Notes: generated by a model not told the origin, from the sequence alone. Shown: positions 1 through 11,851, counted from the first letter of the stretch. The stretch is DNA of 64,000 nt from Cyathus striatus (GCA_025738555.1 JAOVFP010000007.1:5022001-5086000), one strand, 5' to 3'. A program made the numbers and translations.

Positions 1-557
1 CCAGGTCTTTTTTTCCAATCTGTGTGCCCCCTTGAGGTATAAGTACACTAATATACACTGCAATATATAGAAACCATCAGTCCACTGATACAACACGAAA
101 GTTTTGCATAGGTAGGAGAACAGGTTGGCTGAGTTTAAAATTCATATTTTTCACCCGCGTATCCCCCTTCACCTGCAGGTGACACCCGTTCACCACCCGG
201 GTGGATGCTAACCCGCACGGGTGACGTAATTTCGGGTTAGCACCCGGAATATGCTAACCCGTGTTAGTCCCTATAGTAGCATTACAATAATAATAGGAAG
301 CAATAATAATAGGAAGTATAATTAATGAGTACTTATGAGTACACATAGTAGCATTACAATAATAATAGGAAGCATAAAGTAATGAGTACTTATGAGTACA
401 CATAATACAATTGTAATAATAGTAGAAGCATAAAGTAATGAGTACTTATGAATAGCCTGTATATACATATAGTATATGCCTCACTCATAAAACTCAGACC
501 TTATATGATATCCCATATCATATAAGGCCTATGATAAATGAGAAATTTGGCTGACAC
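1..557. repeat. Repeat-derived sequence, right end of a truncated element ending TTGGCTGACAC
   Basis: No coding sequence is supported here. Positions 290-460 hold about three imperfect tandem copies of an 80-base unit (GTAGCATTACAATAATAATAGG followed by AATGAGTACTTATGAG; units shown in part). Positions 207-240 form an inverted pair GCTAACCCG/CGGGTTAGC. Near 504-532 there is a 13-base perfect palindrome arm (CCTTATATGATAT). The segment ends at 547-557 with TTGGCTGACAC, the same terminal sequence as the foldback element at 1400-3437, and gypsy integrase coding begins just after it. I read it as the right end of a related DNA element whose left end lies outside the window. Confidence 0.45.
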
Positions 558-564
558 TTATGGG

Positions 565-1351
565 AACAGTACATCCGCATTTATTGTAACTACCAGCAAG
601 ACAATTGGGCCCTACTCCTCCCCCTCGCTGAGTTTACTTACAATAACGCTCCTACTGCCACCACAGGTGTTTCTCCCTTCTTTGCTAACAAAGGTTATAA
701 CCCAAACCTCACAGTATACCCCGAGCGTGACATTACTGCTGCCCGCGCCCACAAATTTGCTATCAATCTCGATGAACTTCACCAGATGCTCAAGTCTGAG
801 ATAGCAGCTGCTCAGAAGCGCTATCAAGGACCTGTGGACAAGAAGAGACTCCCCTCTCCTGAGTTTCCAATTGGTTCCAAGGCTTTCGTCAAAGCTGAGC
901 ACTTCCGCACTACCTGACCTACACGAAAGTTCACCGAGAAATACCTAGGTCTGTTCGAAGTTATTGCCTCTCCTGGTACTCACTCCTGCACTCTCCGACT
1001 CCCGACACCTACCATTCTGTACACCCTGTCTTCCACACCTCCATACTTGAACCATCCACTGAGAACACTATACCTGGTTGTGTTGTTTCACCCCTTCCAC
1101 CTGTCGAATTCGAAGATGGCGAAATTGAATACAAGATCGCCAAAATTCTAGACTCGAAAATCGATAAACATCTCAAGTGCAAACTCAAGTACTTCATACA
1201 GTGGAATGGCTATCAAGACACCGATGAGGAGTTCTCCTGGCTACCTGCATCTGAGTTGGATAATGTGGCTGAGTTTGTTGAAGAGTTTCACACTCAGTAT
1301 CCCAATAAACCTGGGCCTAAAGACACTGAGAAATTACTTCATCCCTCTTAG
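565..1351 (+). pseudogene. Ty3/gypsy pol fragment: end of integrase plus chromodomain
   Basis: Conceptual translation gives the C-terminal part of a Chromoviridae-type integrase (LAEFTYNNAPTATTGVSPFF near 616-680), the post-core region with YLGLFEVI, and a chromodomain at about 1110-1330 (IEYKIAKILDS, KYFIQWNGY, EFSWLPASEL). The frame closes with TAG at 1349-1351. It is broken by a TGA at 915-917, where the family has Arg (FRTT-stop-PTRKF), and by a frameshift near 1010. A Cys replaces Arg in the PGCVVSP segment, again a CpG-type change. Chromodomains of this class target integration to heterochromatin. The upstream pol domains are outside the window or lost. Confidence 0.85.
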
Positions 1352-1399
1352 TCTCACACCTCTGACTACTCCTATTTTTTCACTTCCGCATTTCCATGA

Positions 1400-3437
1400 G
1401 TGTCAGCCAATATGATCATGAAAAGCCCTGGCTTTTTTGATCACCATGATCATAAAAGCCAGGGCTTTTTTTGATCACCTGCTATTATATATTTACTAAT
1501 GAATCTATGGGTTACTAATGAATTTAGTAGTGATCATAGGTGATCATAGGTTAGTTCAAGTGCATATTCACATACTATTACTAATAATTTCCAAGGTGAT
1601 CATAGGTGATCATAGGCCATTTCAAGTGTGTATTCATATACTATTACTACTAATGATTTTAGAGGTGATCATAGGTGATCATAAGTTATTTCAAGCATGT
1701 ATTAACATATTATTACCACTAATGATTCTTGAAGTGATCAAGGTGATCATAGGTCATTTCAAGTGTATATTCACTTATTATTACTACTAATATTTTTGGA
1801 GGTGATCAAAGGTGATCATAGGTCATTTCAAGCATATATTCACTTATTATTACTACTAATAATTCTAGAGGTGATCAAAGGTGATCATAGGTCATTTCAA
1901 ACATGTATTCACATATTATTACTACTAATCATTCTGGAGGTGATCAAAGGTGATCATAGGTAATCCCAAGCACATATTCACATATTATTACTACTAATCA
2001 TTCTAGAGGTGATCAAAGGTGATCATAGGTCATTTCAAGCACATATTCACATATTATTACTACTAATCATTCTGGAGATGATCAAAGGTGATCATTAAGT
2101 GTTTTCAACTGCACATTGGTCTATTATTACTATTAATGAGTGTATAGGTGATCATAGGTGATCAATTCACACGTGTCACATCTGTCACACATATTCGCAC
2201 GCGTCACGTCTGTCACACATATTCACACGCGTCACATCTGTCACACATATTCGCACATGTCACATCTGTCACATATATTCACACACATCACATGTATCAT
2301 ACATATTCACATGTGTCACAGTTGTCACACATATTCCCATATGTCACATTTGTCACGACGAATATGTGTGACAACTGTGACACATATTAATATATGTGAC
2401 AAATGTGACACATGTGAGTGCGTATGATAGATGTGATGTGTGTGAATATATGTGACAGATGTGACGCGTGCGAATATATGTGACAGATGTGATATGTGGG
2501 AATATATGTGACAAATGTGACACGTGCGAATATGTGTGACAGATGTGATATGTGGGAATATGTGTGACAAATGTGACACGTGTGAATATGTGTGACAGAT
2601 GTGACGCGTGTGAATATGTGTGACAGACGTGACGCGTGCGAATATGTGTGACAGATGTGACACTTGTGAATTGATCACCTATGATCACCTATACACTCAT
2701 TAATAGTAATAATAGACCAATGTGCAGTTGAAAACACTTAATGATCACCTTTGATCATCTCCAGAATGATTAGTAGTAATAATATGTGAATATGTGCTTG
2801 AAATGACCTATGATCACCTTTGATCACCTCTAGAATGATTAGTAGTAATAATATGTGAATATGTGCTTGGGATTACCTATGATCACCTTTGATCACCTCC
2901 AGAATGATTAGTAGTAATAATATGTGAATACATGTTTGAAATGACCTATGATCACCTTTGATCACCTCTAGAATTATTAGTAGTAATAATAAGTGAATAT
3001 ATGCTTGAAATGACCTATGATCACCTTTGATCACCTCCAAAAATATTAGTAGTAATAATAAGTGAATATACACTTGAAATGACCTATGATCACCTTTGAT
3101 CACTTCAAGAATCATTAGTGGTAATAATATGTTAATACATGCTTGAAATAACTTATGATCACCTATGATCACCTCTAAAATCATTAGTAGTAATAGTATA
3201 TGAATACACACTTGAAATGGCCTATGATCACCTATGATCACCTTGGAAATTATTAGTAATAGTATGTGAATATGCACTTGAACTAACCTATGATCACCTA
3301 TGATCACTACTAAATTCATTAGTAACCCATAGATTCATTAGTAAATATATAATAGCAGGTGATCAAAAAAAGCCCTGGCTTTTATGATCATGGTGATCAA
3401 AAAAGCCAGGGCTTTTCATGATCAAATTGGCTGACAC
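1400..3437. mobile_element. Foldback (giant palindrome) element with tandem-repeat arms
   Basis: The first bases GTGTCAGCCAA and the last TTGGCTGACAC are inverted, and the two halves are near-perfect reverse complements around a centre near 2353. Each arm has a hairpin-rich tip (AGCCCTGGCTTTT motifs), then about nine units of a roughly 70-base repeat containing TGATCATAGGTGATCA (1533-2160; mirrored 2678-3310). Next comes a 28-30 base minisatellite with TGTCACA and ATATTC (2161-2353; mirrored and longer at 2354-2677). Long open frames on both strands are by-products of the repeat. It separates the gypsy pol end from the rest of that element, so it is most simply an insertion. No clear target duplication was found. 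Confidence 0.8.
1533..2160. repeat. Tandem repeat, about 70-base unit rich in TGATCA (left arm)
   Basis: Roughly nine imperfect units, each with GGTGATCATAGG, a TCATTTCAAG segment, and TATTATTACTACTAAT. The same array appears reverse-complemented at 2678-3310. The unit carries two TGATCA palindromes, so each strand can fold locally as well as across the arms. Confidence 0.8.
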
Positions 3438-3536
3438 CCCTCACATTTCCACATTTCCGCACTTCCGCACTTCCGCATCTCCAATTCCAAATCTCACTTT
3501 TATTCTGCAAGATGACAAGTACAAATTAAAAACTAA

Positions 3537-4835
3537 TTATTGGGTTCCTTGCGTCTGGGACCCAACCACCATCTCGTCATCCTCTTCCGCACTACCCGCA
3601 CTACTCGAACTGCTCATGTCTTCATCCCCTTCTTCTGCATCCATATCCACACTCTTCGAAGTTCCAACCTGGCCTTGAAGAGTGGTTAACTCTTGTCGCA
3701 CCCCCCATAATTCGGCCACGGCCTGCCTCATCTCTTCCACCAAGGCCTGCTGGAGTTCCGTCGATCGCTGTTGCTCTTCAAACGTTGCAAGTTGAGCAAC
3801 TCACATTTCCTCCATTTGAGCCTCATGGGCCTGCTGAACTTCCTGCAGTAACTCCTGCTGATCTCTTGCCATCCGCTGCATCGTACGCAGCAATTTCCCT
3901 TGCAGACCCGCATCCGCCTCTCACTCACAATTGAGCTCGGGTTCATCTTCATCCTCATTGTCAGACTCGGGCACAGTCGAGGTTCATGGATGCACCTTCT
4001 TGGAAGGTTGCCCCTCCGCATCATTACCAACTTCAGCTGATCCCGCTTTTCTCTTCTTGTTACGAACCGTGGTGGTAACTGGCCCTTCCATGCTGCATAG
4101 TCGGTATGACTTCACGCAGAACTCGCAAGGGGACAAAACACTATCCCTATCAGAAGAATTAGTAAGTTTTCAAAGTATTTTGAAAACTACTCACTTTTCT
4201 CGGTTGCATATACCCCTCTTCTCCATATCCCTCTGCACTCGGCAACGATGACAAATCTTCGTGCTGAGTTTGTATACGGGCCCAGACTTCTTGCCTTTGA
4301 TGAGTCTGCTACTTCACCACCTACGACCTCGTTTGCGGGCTCGGGATCTGGTTCATTGTCTGTATCCTCTTCATTACCTTCTTCCTCCTCATCAGAATCC
4401 TCCACTACCGACTTACCACGCACAAGGGTATGACTCTTCTCTTTACCCTTTCCCTTTCTTGAACTCCCCACCACTGATGCCACTTCCACCATTTCCGACC
4501 TTCGTGCCTCTTCCGCTTTTCGTGCCTCTTCCGCTCTTTGAGCTTCCTCCGCCTTCCGAGCCTCCTCTGCCTTCTGCACCTCCTCCGCTTTACGAGCCTC
4601 CTCGGCTATCCTCTCCTCCTCTTTCTTCTTATCCTCTGCAACCTGTCGCAATGCAGCTAACCTTGCTGCTGCTGCTGCTCGCCTCTCCCATTGTTCTTGT
4701 TTGACGGCTTCTCTTTGTTCTTCCTCTTTTCATCTGTCCTTGGCCTCCTCAGCCTCAAGTCTTGTGATCTCTTGAAGCTGTTCGAATGCTGATAGATCGT
4801 TTGAGATTTGTCCAGGGTTTGACATGGTGAAAGGA
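3537..4835 (-). pseudogene. Antisense coiled-coil, gag-like ORF inside the gypsy element
   Basis: Read on the minus strand from an ATG near 4825 (MSNPGQISNDL), the product has a long charged heptad-like region rich in AEEARKAEE (about 4640-4460), an acidic segment, a probable small intron near 4145-4192 (GTGAGT to TAG on the minus strand), and a Cys-containing motif CEFCVKSYRLCSM. A Gln/Glu-rich helical tail and a Ser/Asp-rich end near 3540 follow. Stops near 4731, 3984, 3922 and 3803 are all TGA, mostly where Arg fits. Similar proteins are abundant near retrotransposons in Agaricomycetes (from memory). It lies between pol and the 3' LTR in the opposite orientation. The function is unknown; it may act in packaging or be regulatory. 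It is not intact. Confidence 0.6.
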
Positions 4836-4961
4836 AGAAAGATGTTGAATAATCCTTAGTGGGCACCTGGCTTATATGGATTCACTGGTATGCAAACAAT
4901 ACAAAACACCGTGAAAAGTTTAAAGTTTTCCATCAAAACCTAACAGCCCTCATGGCTCGGC

Positions 4962-5651
4962 CCTAAGGGGGAGATACTGTCATAGCCGTACTTTTCCTAC
5001 CTTATTTCTGCACTTCTATTCCGCACTCTCCACACTCTCTGCACTCTCTGCACTTCTTAACTTGTAGATATTGTCCTTTCATTTCTACCCTTCCACTCTT
5101 CTGACTGAAAGTCGCCGAGCTTATATCACCTTACTCATCCGGTTCTTATCCGCTCTCCATTATGCTTTCTCTATCTTACCCCGGGTATACTTGTCTCAGC
5201 ATTCCTTTCAATCCTTAGTTTGTCCTTGGTACATATTGTATTCAAACCATACTCCACCTTCTGCCACCATCTTATTATGTTTATCAAATAGTATACTATT
5301 ACTCATTCGTTCACCGGTCATTGGTGAAGTCGTATAGTATTTAAGTAACACAATTTGTACTACTACTACTCAGTTCGAATATCGACTAAGTTACTATCCT
5401 CCTTACTTGTCTTTGAGTTCTACTCAACTCTGGCTTGAATCATTGCCTCCACAGTAATGACTCTGCACTCTGCACTCCACACTCCTGTCCCTCTCTTTCT
5501 CCGCACTCCTGTCTCTCCCTTCTGCACTTCGAAATACCTGGACCACGAGAACGACAAGGGGCGCAGCATATAAGCTGAAGCTGACGGTCCTTCTGTCCTG
5601 CACTTCCCTACCTTACGCTCCTGACCTTATGTAGAAATACCAGTCTTGACA
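4962..5651 (+). mobile_element. Gypsy polypurine tract and 3' LTR
   Basis: AAGGGGGAGATAC directly precedes TGTCATAGCC at 4978, the pattern of a polypurine tract followed by an LTR. The LTR runs to CTTGACA at 5651 (674 bases, TG...CA) and is followed by GTGTG, which would be its target duplication; the 5' copy is outside the window. It shares an internal block (GGGGCGCAGCATATAAGCTGAAG) with the solo LTRs at 5748-6398 and 21708-22316, so all three belong to one gypsy lineage. Confidence 0.75.
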
Positions 5652-5747
5652 GTGTGACTCATAACCTGAAAAGGCATACAGAGTGCAGTAGCATGTGTCT
5701 ACTGCTATTTTTCTAGTGATTTGTTGGAATAGGGTTGATCATGTCTG

Positions 5748-6398
5748 TGTCATATCCCGTATCGCCTACCTCCAGACTCATATGCCTTACTCTGCCTTTT
5801 CCTTTTGTTACTCCGAACTTTGATTACATTCTTAGTATTACTTATTGCTTACTGTACATAGATTACTTTCGTTTCCTTTCTTCTGCCCTACTGAGCTATC
5901 CCCTCAGTATTGTAGTATACATCTCATAGTGAGTCACTTATCATTCTTAAGTATGCCACTATCTGTTTTACTTTACACCACCATATGCACTCACTTCTCC
6001 AATGTGTTTTATTATGTTTAATTAGTTATAGTCTTCATTCTATGTATGCTTACCCTGACCATACTTCTCCAGCGGCCTTTACATACTCTGAGTCTCTAGT
6101 ATTTAAGTAGTACTCAATTTGTACCTTAGTCTTTAGTTTTGTATTGAACTATGTCCTCACCTCTCAGTCTGACTTGAGTTACACCTCTTGTCTTCTCGTC
6201 TCCAGTCTTCTCTGAAGGGCTTGTCCTTACTCCGAAATCCAGGACCAGGAATCCCAGGGGTGCAGCACATAAGCTGAAGCCAAAGTCCTACCCCCTGAGT
6301 TCTCATTCTCTGCTTTCATCTATTACTCACCCCTCGCTTGTCCACAGTCACGCCCTCGTACTCCGCTGCCAAGTTAGGCTAGGGGCACGGTCATGACA
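5748..6398. mobile_element. Solo LTR (gypsy lineage), TSD GTCTG
   Basis: A 651-base segment beginning TGTCATATCC and ending GTCATGACA is flanked by GTCTG at 5743-5747 and again at 6399-6403. The empty site is seen in the inverted copy at about 10250, where the flanks are joined with only one copy of the five bases. This confirms insertion and later LTR-LTR recombination. Confidence 0.9.
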
Positions 6399-6535
6399 GT
6401 CTGCAAGAATAGTCCACTGGATTTGTGTGTGATAGCTTGATGTACACAGCAGGAGTTGAACTTGAGACCGAATGCATGGGGAAATATCACGTGATATAAC
6501 AGTCACGAGTGTTGTTTCCTCCATGGAAATGATGC

Positions 6536-7625
6536 TTGTGACCTTTATAACAATTAATTTTTCACCAAGTACTGTCTCCATTAATATTATCATTCAGTAA
6601 TGCATTGTTTGAAAATTGCACAATTCACTGAAGGTACTATAGATTGTTTCAAACATGATAGTAGATAATTGACCCATTTATGGAGTGATTCTAATCAAAG
6701 TACCTACAAGCTCATATAAAAAGGACATACAGATTCTTAACATGACTCCAAATTTGTAACAGCATGCAAGGCACTAGATTTTGATGCTGTATTGAGAGTT
6801 GTTAAGTTAAACCATTCACAGTAATTGTTGCAAATATGCTCAGATGCAAAATTATTGAATGCAGAACCCATATTCCCCTGGCCAAACAGGGTGGCATCAT
6901 CTTTAAGTGATCTGAATTGAAATGTTACTCTATCTCTTTGAGTAGCTGAAAAATAAACTCACAGTGCAGTCATTATTTGTGGGTCAGATAAAAGTGTGTG
7001 TTACACTTTTTCCACCTCAACCCCATGAGGCTACCTCTTTTTCATGTGACCCTTCTATTTATATCTTCTTACTTACTCATCCTGTTCTATTTATGGTATG
7101 ATACATGTTTCACCTTCATCATCCCTTACCCCTGACCCCTTACCCCTTGCTGATCCCCGCCACCCTGGTTTGTCATACTACTGGCACAGACTTTGCTTAC
7201 TGATACATTTCATCTATTTATACACATGTTTCATCTATCCTTAGACCTCTGCTGAGTCATGGTAAGTCATGGACTTTATTTATAGTAGCATACCTTTCTG
7301 CAAATGGACCATGCTTCTTTTGTATAAATAGCTCATGTATTCCAATCAAGCTTCCTCAGCTTGATCTTAGTTTAGCTATCATCCAATACAGCTGGCTAAT
7401 CCCCTCTATCCTCTTTGAGAACACCTCAGACCCAGAACACTGCTACTTCTATTTGCTTCTCAAGTGTTACTGTGAGAATGCTGCTAGTCCATTTGTGTGT
7501 ATACATCATACAACGGTTTAGACTTTGACTTCATCATACAACTTACAAGTGCAGTGACAAGTCACATGATTATTATATCACAAGACAGACATCATGTTAT
7601 CTAGGAATCACAAGACCAGCTTGGA
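6536..7625. other. Non-coding interval inside the inverted-end element
   Basis: No convincing ORF. Around 7320 there is a TATA-like TGTATAAATAG followed by a C/T-rich leader-like stretch (7340-7450) on the plus strand, which could be a stranded promoter, but no coding sequence follows it. Confidence 0.3.
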
Positions 7626-8360
7626 TCATAACAGTGTGGCACTCCCTGTATTATAAAAAAATTGTATAAGAACACTCAAAATAAAATGGTAAAACTGCAC
7701 ACCTTGTAGATCTGATACATATACCAAGGAATCCATTTTTTCATACTGAATATGCTGCATGAAACAGAGAAATTTTGCAATGGCATAAAGTGGATCACTT
7801 TCATCTAGAAGAGGATGAGCAGAACCATTGTGAATGAATTTTAAGAAGTCATTTCCTTCATTCTTGATGAACTCTTCCAGCAAGTAGACATTGCACATCA
7901 TTGCTGACTTTCCACCAGGCTTACTACCAGCAGTGTCATGAACAATGCAAACACCAGCCTTCACAAAGCATATCTCAGGGATTTCAGGAGGAGGCTCTCC
8001 TTTGGTTGATATCACCTGTGAGATGTATGAATATGAATAAGACAGTAGAGATGCTGCCCAGTAGGTAACATTAGTCTCAACTAGTGTCTTTGTGAGCTCT
8101 GAATCAATCACAAACTGTCCAATTGATAGTTCTGTCTGAGAAGAGCTATTTTTTGTACTTTTTCTATCATCCTGAAAGTAAACTTGCTTTACAGCAATGG
8201 GCTGGTTTAATGTATCTCCAAGGCCAGATTCCACTATTGGAGTGAGTTTAAGAAGCCCTTCATGTGCAGTTTTACAAGCTCCAATACCAATAGACTCAAG
8301 ATGATTGATGGTTAGTGTACCAGGACATGGTCCATTAAAGAGAAGAACTTTTTGGTATTT
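7626..8360 (-). pseudogene. Alpha-type (MHCK/EF2-like) protein kinase fragment
   Basis: The minus-strand frame stays open from 8360 to 7626. The conserved part reads in order: PGTLTINHLESIGIGACKTA (about 8320-8265), IAVKQVYF with the likely ATP-binding Lys, a helical segment TYWAASLLSYSY, FVKAGVCIVHD, YLLEEFI, KFIHNG and FLCFMQHIQYEKMDSLVYVSDLQG (in part, near 7780-7705). This order matches the atypical alpha-kinase domain expanded in Agaricomycetes. Coding similarity stops at a possible intron donor (G|GTGTGC at 7702). The catalytic Zn-binding C-terminal part was not found downstream, and a TGA lies just upstream at 8361-8363. It is most likely a captured, truncated gene. The family call is from motif memory. 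Confidence 0.7.
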
Positions 8361-10099
8361 TCAGCAAGAAGCTCTGCCAGACCAATCTCAAATTACACTG
8401 CTACTCATTCAATTGGAGGTAGATATCCAATAGTGGAGGATGAAGATCATGAATCAATGATGTTTGCTGAATATTACAACTCTAATTGTGGGTCACCATA
8501 TAGTGCATAATATATATAACTTGACTAATATATGTTATATAGTTAGGACTATGTATAAGAGAAATATTGGAGCATTTCAAATTCCACAAGAAGCTCTGTA
8601 AAGCAATTAATTTATCCTCAATGTGATTGTGATATTTCTAAAAAACAGCCTGTATTGTGGTATAAAATAGACTTATAAACATGTAAATTTACATATATAT
8701 TTCATACATCATATAGTACATAATAATAAAGTATCAAGTCATTCCAAGCTGTACATGTGATGCTACACTTAAAAATATATGAGGAACTACTCTCCTGTCA
8801 TGTGGGAACTGCCATCACTTTTGGTACCCATGAGTATATGTACTTGCAGATACTTCAATTAGAATAACTCTGTAGATAGGTATTATTACCACTTGAAACA
8901 ATCTACAGTACTTCTATTGAAATATGCAATCTCTAAATGAACATAAGTGATGGTGTATTTATAATATGAATGAAAATTGATGTGCCAGTATTGTAAGGAA
9001 TGCACCTGGCTCAACAGTTGAGAAAGTCACAAGCATCACACAGCGAACAATTGACATTCCAGTATCATCAAAAGTCAGTCATTCCAATAACTTTCCAGTC
9101 ACCATTCCAATTCCAAACACATGTACTACACATGTACCAGTTTGCAAATACAAAGGATATGGGTGGACTGTCTTGCTTATATAACTGATAAGAACTGAAC
9201 TGGTTTCATCAAACACATGGCAGATTCCTTTGTGATTGGAAGGTCTCCCACACAGTAGCATCATTCAATGTGTTTCTAATTGCATCACACTTTTTACTGA
9301 CATATCTTGTATCCTCCTGCAAGGAATGTATGCAGGGTTATGTTATTTCACTTTAACTTTAAAATCAGTATTTAGATATATTATCCACTTTATCTTTTCT
9401 CCTTGTCAACTGTCTATTTTTTTCTTTGTTTCATTGAAATATTTCAACTATGCACCTCTAATGATAAATAGAAATAATAAGTGATTTTCTTTCCATCTCA
9501 TGGTGGTTACTGTAGTTTACATTGTAAAGGAGCAGGCATTCCAGGTCCAGTCATTCTCCTGTTCTGCTTTTTTTTTTTTTTTGAGAAAAGGTGGTGTCAG
9601 CATTGTATGTACAACAACATAGCAATATGAGTGGTGTGAAATACCTACAATAATAAGGGTGGTCAGTTCCAAAAGAGGGTGTAATATTTAATTGTCATTG
9701 TGAGAGATAATACATTGGTTCAATTGTATATTGTTACTAAAACTATTTCACACTTCCTCTGTATTATAAAAATCAACATCTGTGGCCTACATTTATTTCA
9801 TTTATATAGCAAGAACCATTTCATTATGTTTCATACATAACTGTGCGATAATATGGATAATTAGAGCGAAGGCAAATAGCCAGGGTGAAGCTCAGCCCTC
9901 TCCAGAAATATTTTCACATGCTGTTTGGACAGACACACTGTCCTCATGTTAGGCCAAACCAGCTCACCATTCTGAGGCCACCTGTGTCACATTTCCTTTG
10001 TTATAACAAGCCAGTAAGTTATATATACACATGTTTGGAACAGTAATTCTGACTGGAAGGTTACTGGAATGATTGACTTTAGATCATACTGGAACATCA
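8361..10099. repeat. AT-rich repeat-derived interval
   Basis: No gene is supported. Positions 8720-8830 resemble 54250-54390 (both contain CATTCCAAGCTGTA or close variants, then GTGGGAA and TTGCCATCA-like text), so this is part of a dispersed repeat. 9045-9115 is inverted relative to 10045-10110. A 16-18 base T run lies near 9567. Confidence 0.5.
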
Positions 10100-10338
10100 A
10101 TTGTTTGCTGTGTCATTTCCTCCATGGAAACAACACTCATGACTTTTATATCATGTGATATTTCCCCACACATTTGGTCTCAAGTTCAACTCCTGCTGTG
10201 TACATCAAGCTATCACACACAAATCCAGTGGATTATTCTTGCAGACATGATCAACCCTATTCCAACAAATCACTAGAAAAATAGCAGTAGACACATGCTA
10301 CTGCACTCTGTATGCTTTTTCAGGTTATGAGTCACACT

Positions 10339-11151
10339 TATCATTGCAGGATTTCATCTCAAAGCTAGGTATATACTACATAGACACTGCTGATAATAAT
10401 GTGTTAGCCACACCGGAGGACACAGAGCTGTTGACAGGCTAGAAGTCTGCTGCAACAGGTTGAGGCTTCTTGACACACTTAGTATCTGGTAGGGAAGAGT
10501 TATAATAAGAAAGGGGGGAGAAGAAAAAACTGTGTACATGGGGCGTAGGACGGACTGGAAGAGCCGGGGTTCGAGGAGTCTGCTGGCATATTGTCCACCA
10601 GAGCGAAGCAAAAGAGATGCAAGAAGCAAGGAAGAATGAGAGCTCAAAGTGGAGTGGCGACTTGGTAGATGTGGCTTGTGACGAGTACTTGGACTTTGAA
10701 GTACTGCAAGGATCCTACCAGAATACAAGATGACATTGCTGATGGACAATAGGAAGAGAACCAAGGAAGAAATAGGGTGTGGGCATGTCAAGTAGGAAAG
10801 GGGCAAGATATTGAATAGGCCTGTCCAAGCCTGCCTGAGCTTGAAGAGGAGCAACAACTTGATAGAGGTGGCTGACTTGTGACCTAGCAGTGAGTACTTT
10901 CGAGTACTTTGAAGTGCTGCAGGGACCCTACCAGATACGAGATGACATTGCTGATAGACAAGAAAAAAGACCTAGACAGGAGATGGGGTGTGTGTGAGTG
11001 AAGAAGGTTTGAGGTAAAAAACAAGATATGGAATAGGCTGACCCAAGCCCGCCTCCTCTCTTAGACACATATTGCATCAGAGTTAGGATAGATATAAACT
11101 CTGCCAATAACGGTAAAGGATTGCACATACAGTCAGTCAAGTAAATTTCAG
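10339..11151. repeat. Degenerate direct duplication of about 200 bases
   Basis: 10660-10860 and 10865-11065 are diverged direct copies: both run through GAGTACTT, TTTGAAGT, a CCTACCAGA segment, GATGACATTGCTGAT and an AGATATTGAATAGG-like end. No coding frame is conserved across both copies, so I annotate only the duplication. Confidence 0.55.
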
Positions 11152-11513
11152 AGTCCTGATACAATCCAAGAGCTGGTAAACCAGACACGGCCTACAAGCA
11201 TGCTAGACAGAGTGTATGTAGCTCTGAGAGAGAAAGTAAGCATCTGTATAAACCGTGACATATACATGAATTTTCTCACTCATACTATGAGAACAGGGTG
11301 TTACAGCATAAAATTTATGAAGTAGATATCATTGCAAACCTTGGCCCATGCTGTTATTCATTCCACAAACCACATTGTTGGTACTGTAGGCTGTCCTGAT
11401 ATGGCCATGAAGGGGTATGGTAGGGTAAGTATGATTCGTAGAACTGCTAGTGCTTCAAGCTGAGTGTTCGGATGCCACAGCACTCAATAGACATTGAGCA
11501 GGCAGTGTGGTGA
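11152..11513 (+). pseudogene. Unrecognised spliced gene fragment (two or three exons)
   Basis: Two blocks read as exons joined in phase. 11152-11235 is preceded by TTTCAG and followed by GTAAGC, with protein text DTIQELVNQTRPTSMLDRVY. 11326-11424 is preceded by GAAGTAG and followed by GTAAGT, with text AHAVIHSTNHIVGTVGCPDM. A third block after GCCACAG at 11480 reaches TGA at about 11511. The splice signals and codon pattern look genuine, but I do not recognise the family, and no clean 5' part was found. It sits in the CpG-retaining section, so it is probably host sequence, possibly a relic. Confidence 0.4.
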
Positions 11514-11851
11514 ATGGGGAGTCCAAAATCGAAGGTAGCATAGTGTTGCATCATTACTCTACAATGGTGTACACTTGAAAAACGTACTGCCCAGCCAGTA
11601 TGATTGACACCTGGGAAGGACGGCCTCTGTTCAAAGCATAACAATAGAGGCATTGCGCAGCTTGAACTTTGTCCCATTTCACGACAGGACACATACAGGG
11701 AGCTATGGGGGATACTACAATGTCTAACCTATAGTATATCTAACTTGGATCAACCTCAGTGCTCGACGTGATCAGATTATAAGGAACACACACACACAGA
11801 CACACATAACCAGCATAGCCAGTATCTGTATCACAACACAATCTCCACAAT

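Larger units (their letters stand above)
5652..10338. mobile_element. Element with about 240-base inverted ends carrying an alpha-kinase fragment
   Basis: The sequence at 5652-5747 plus 6399-6535 reappears reverse-complemented and uninterrupted at about 10100-10338, beginning GTGTGACTCATAACCTGAAAA. In the left copy the arm is split by a solo LTR, which explains the gap. A further inverted pair links about 9045-9115 with 10045-10110. The outer left boundary coincides with the gypsy LTR end, so that arm may continue on the other side of the gypsy element, out of view. No transposase was recognised; the superfamily is unknown. Confidence 0.6.

Noticed and set aside
1518..3319. Open frames with repeated IIGDHR or CHTYSH text on both strands of the palindrome
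   Set aside because: They are by-products of tandem repeats whose unit length keeps a frame open; identical peptides come from both arms because the arms are inverted copies.
1392..3445. Target duplication around the foldback element
   Set aside because: The eight bases on each side (TTCCATGA, CCCTCACA) do not match; C-rich and TTCC text in both flanks is only compositional similarity.
7320..7500. Active promoter with TATAAATA
   Set aside because: No coding sequence follows on the plus strand; kept only as a note.
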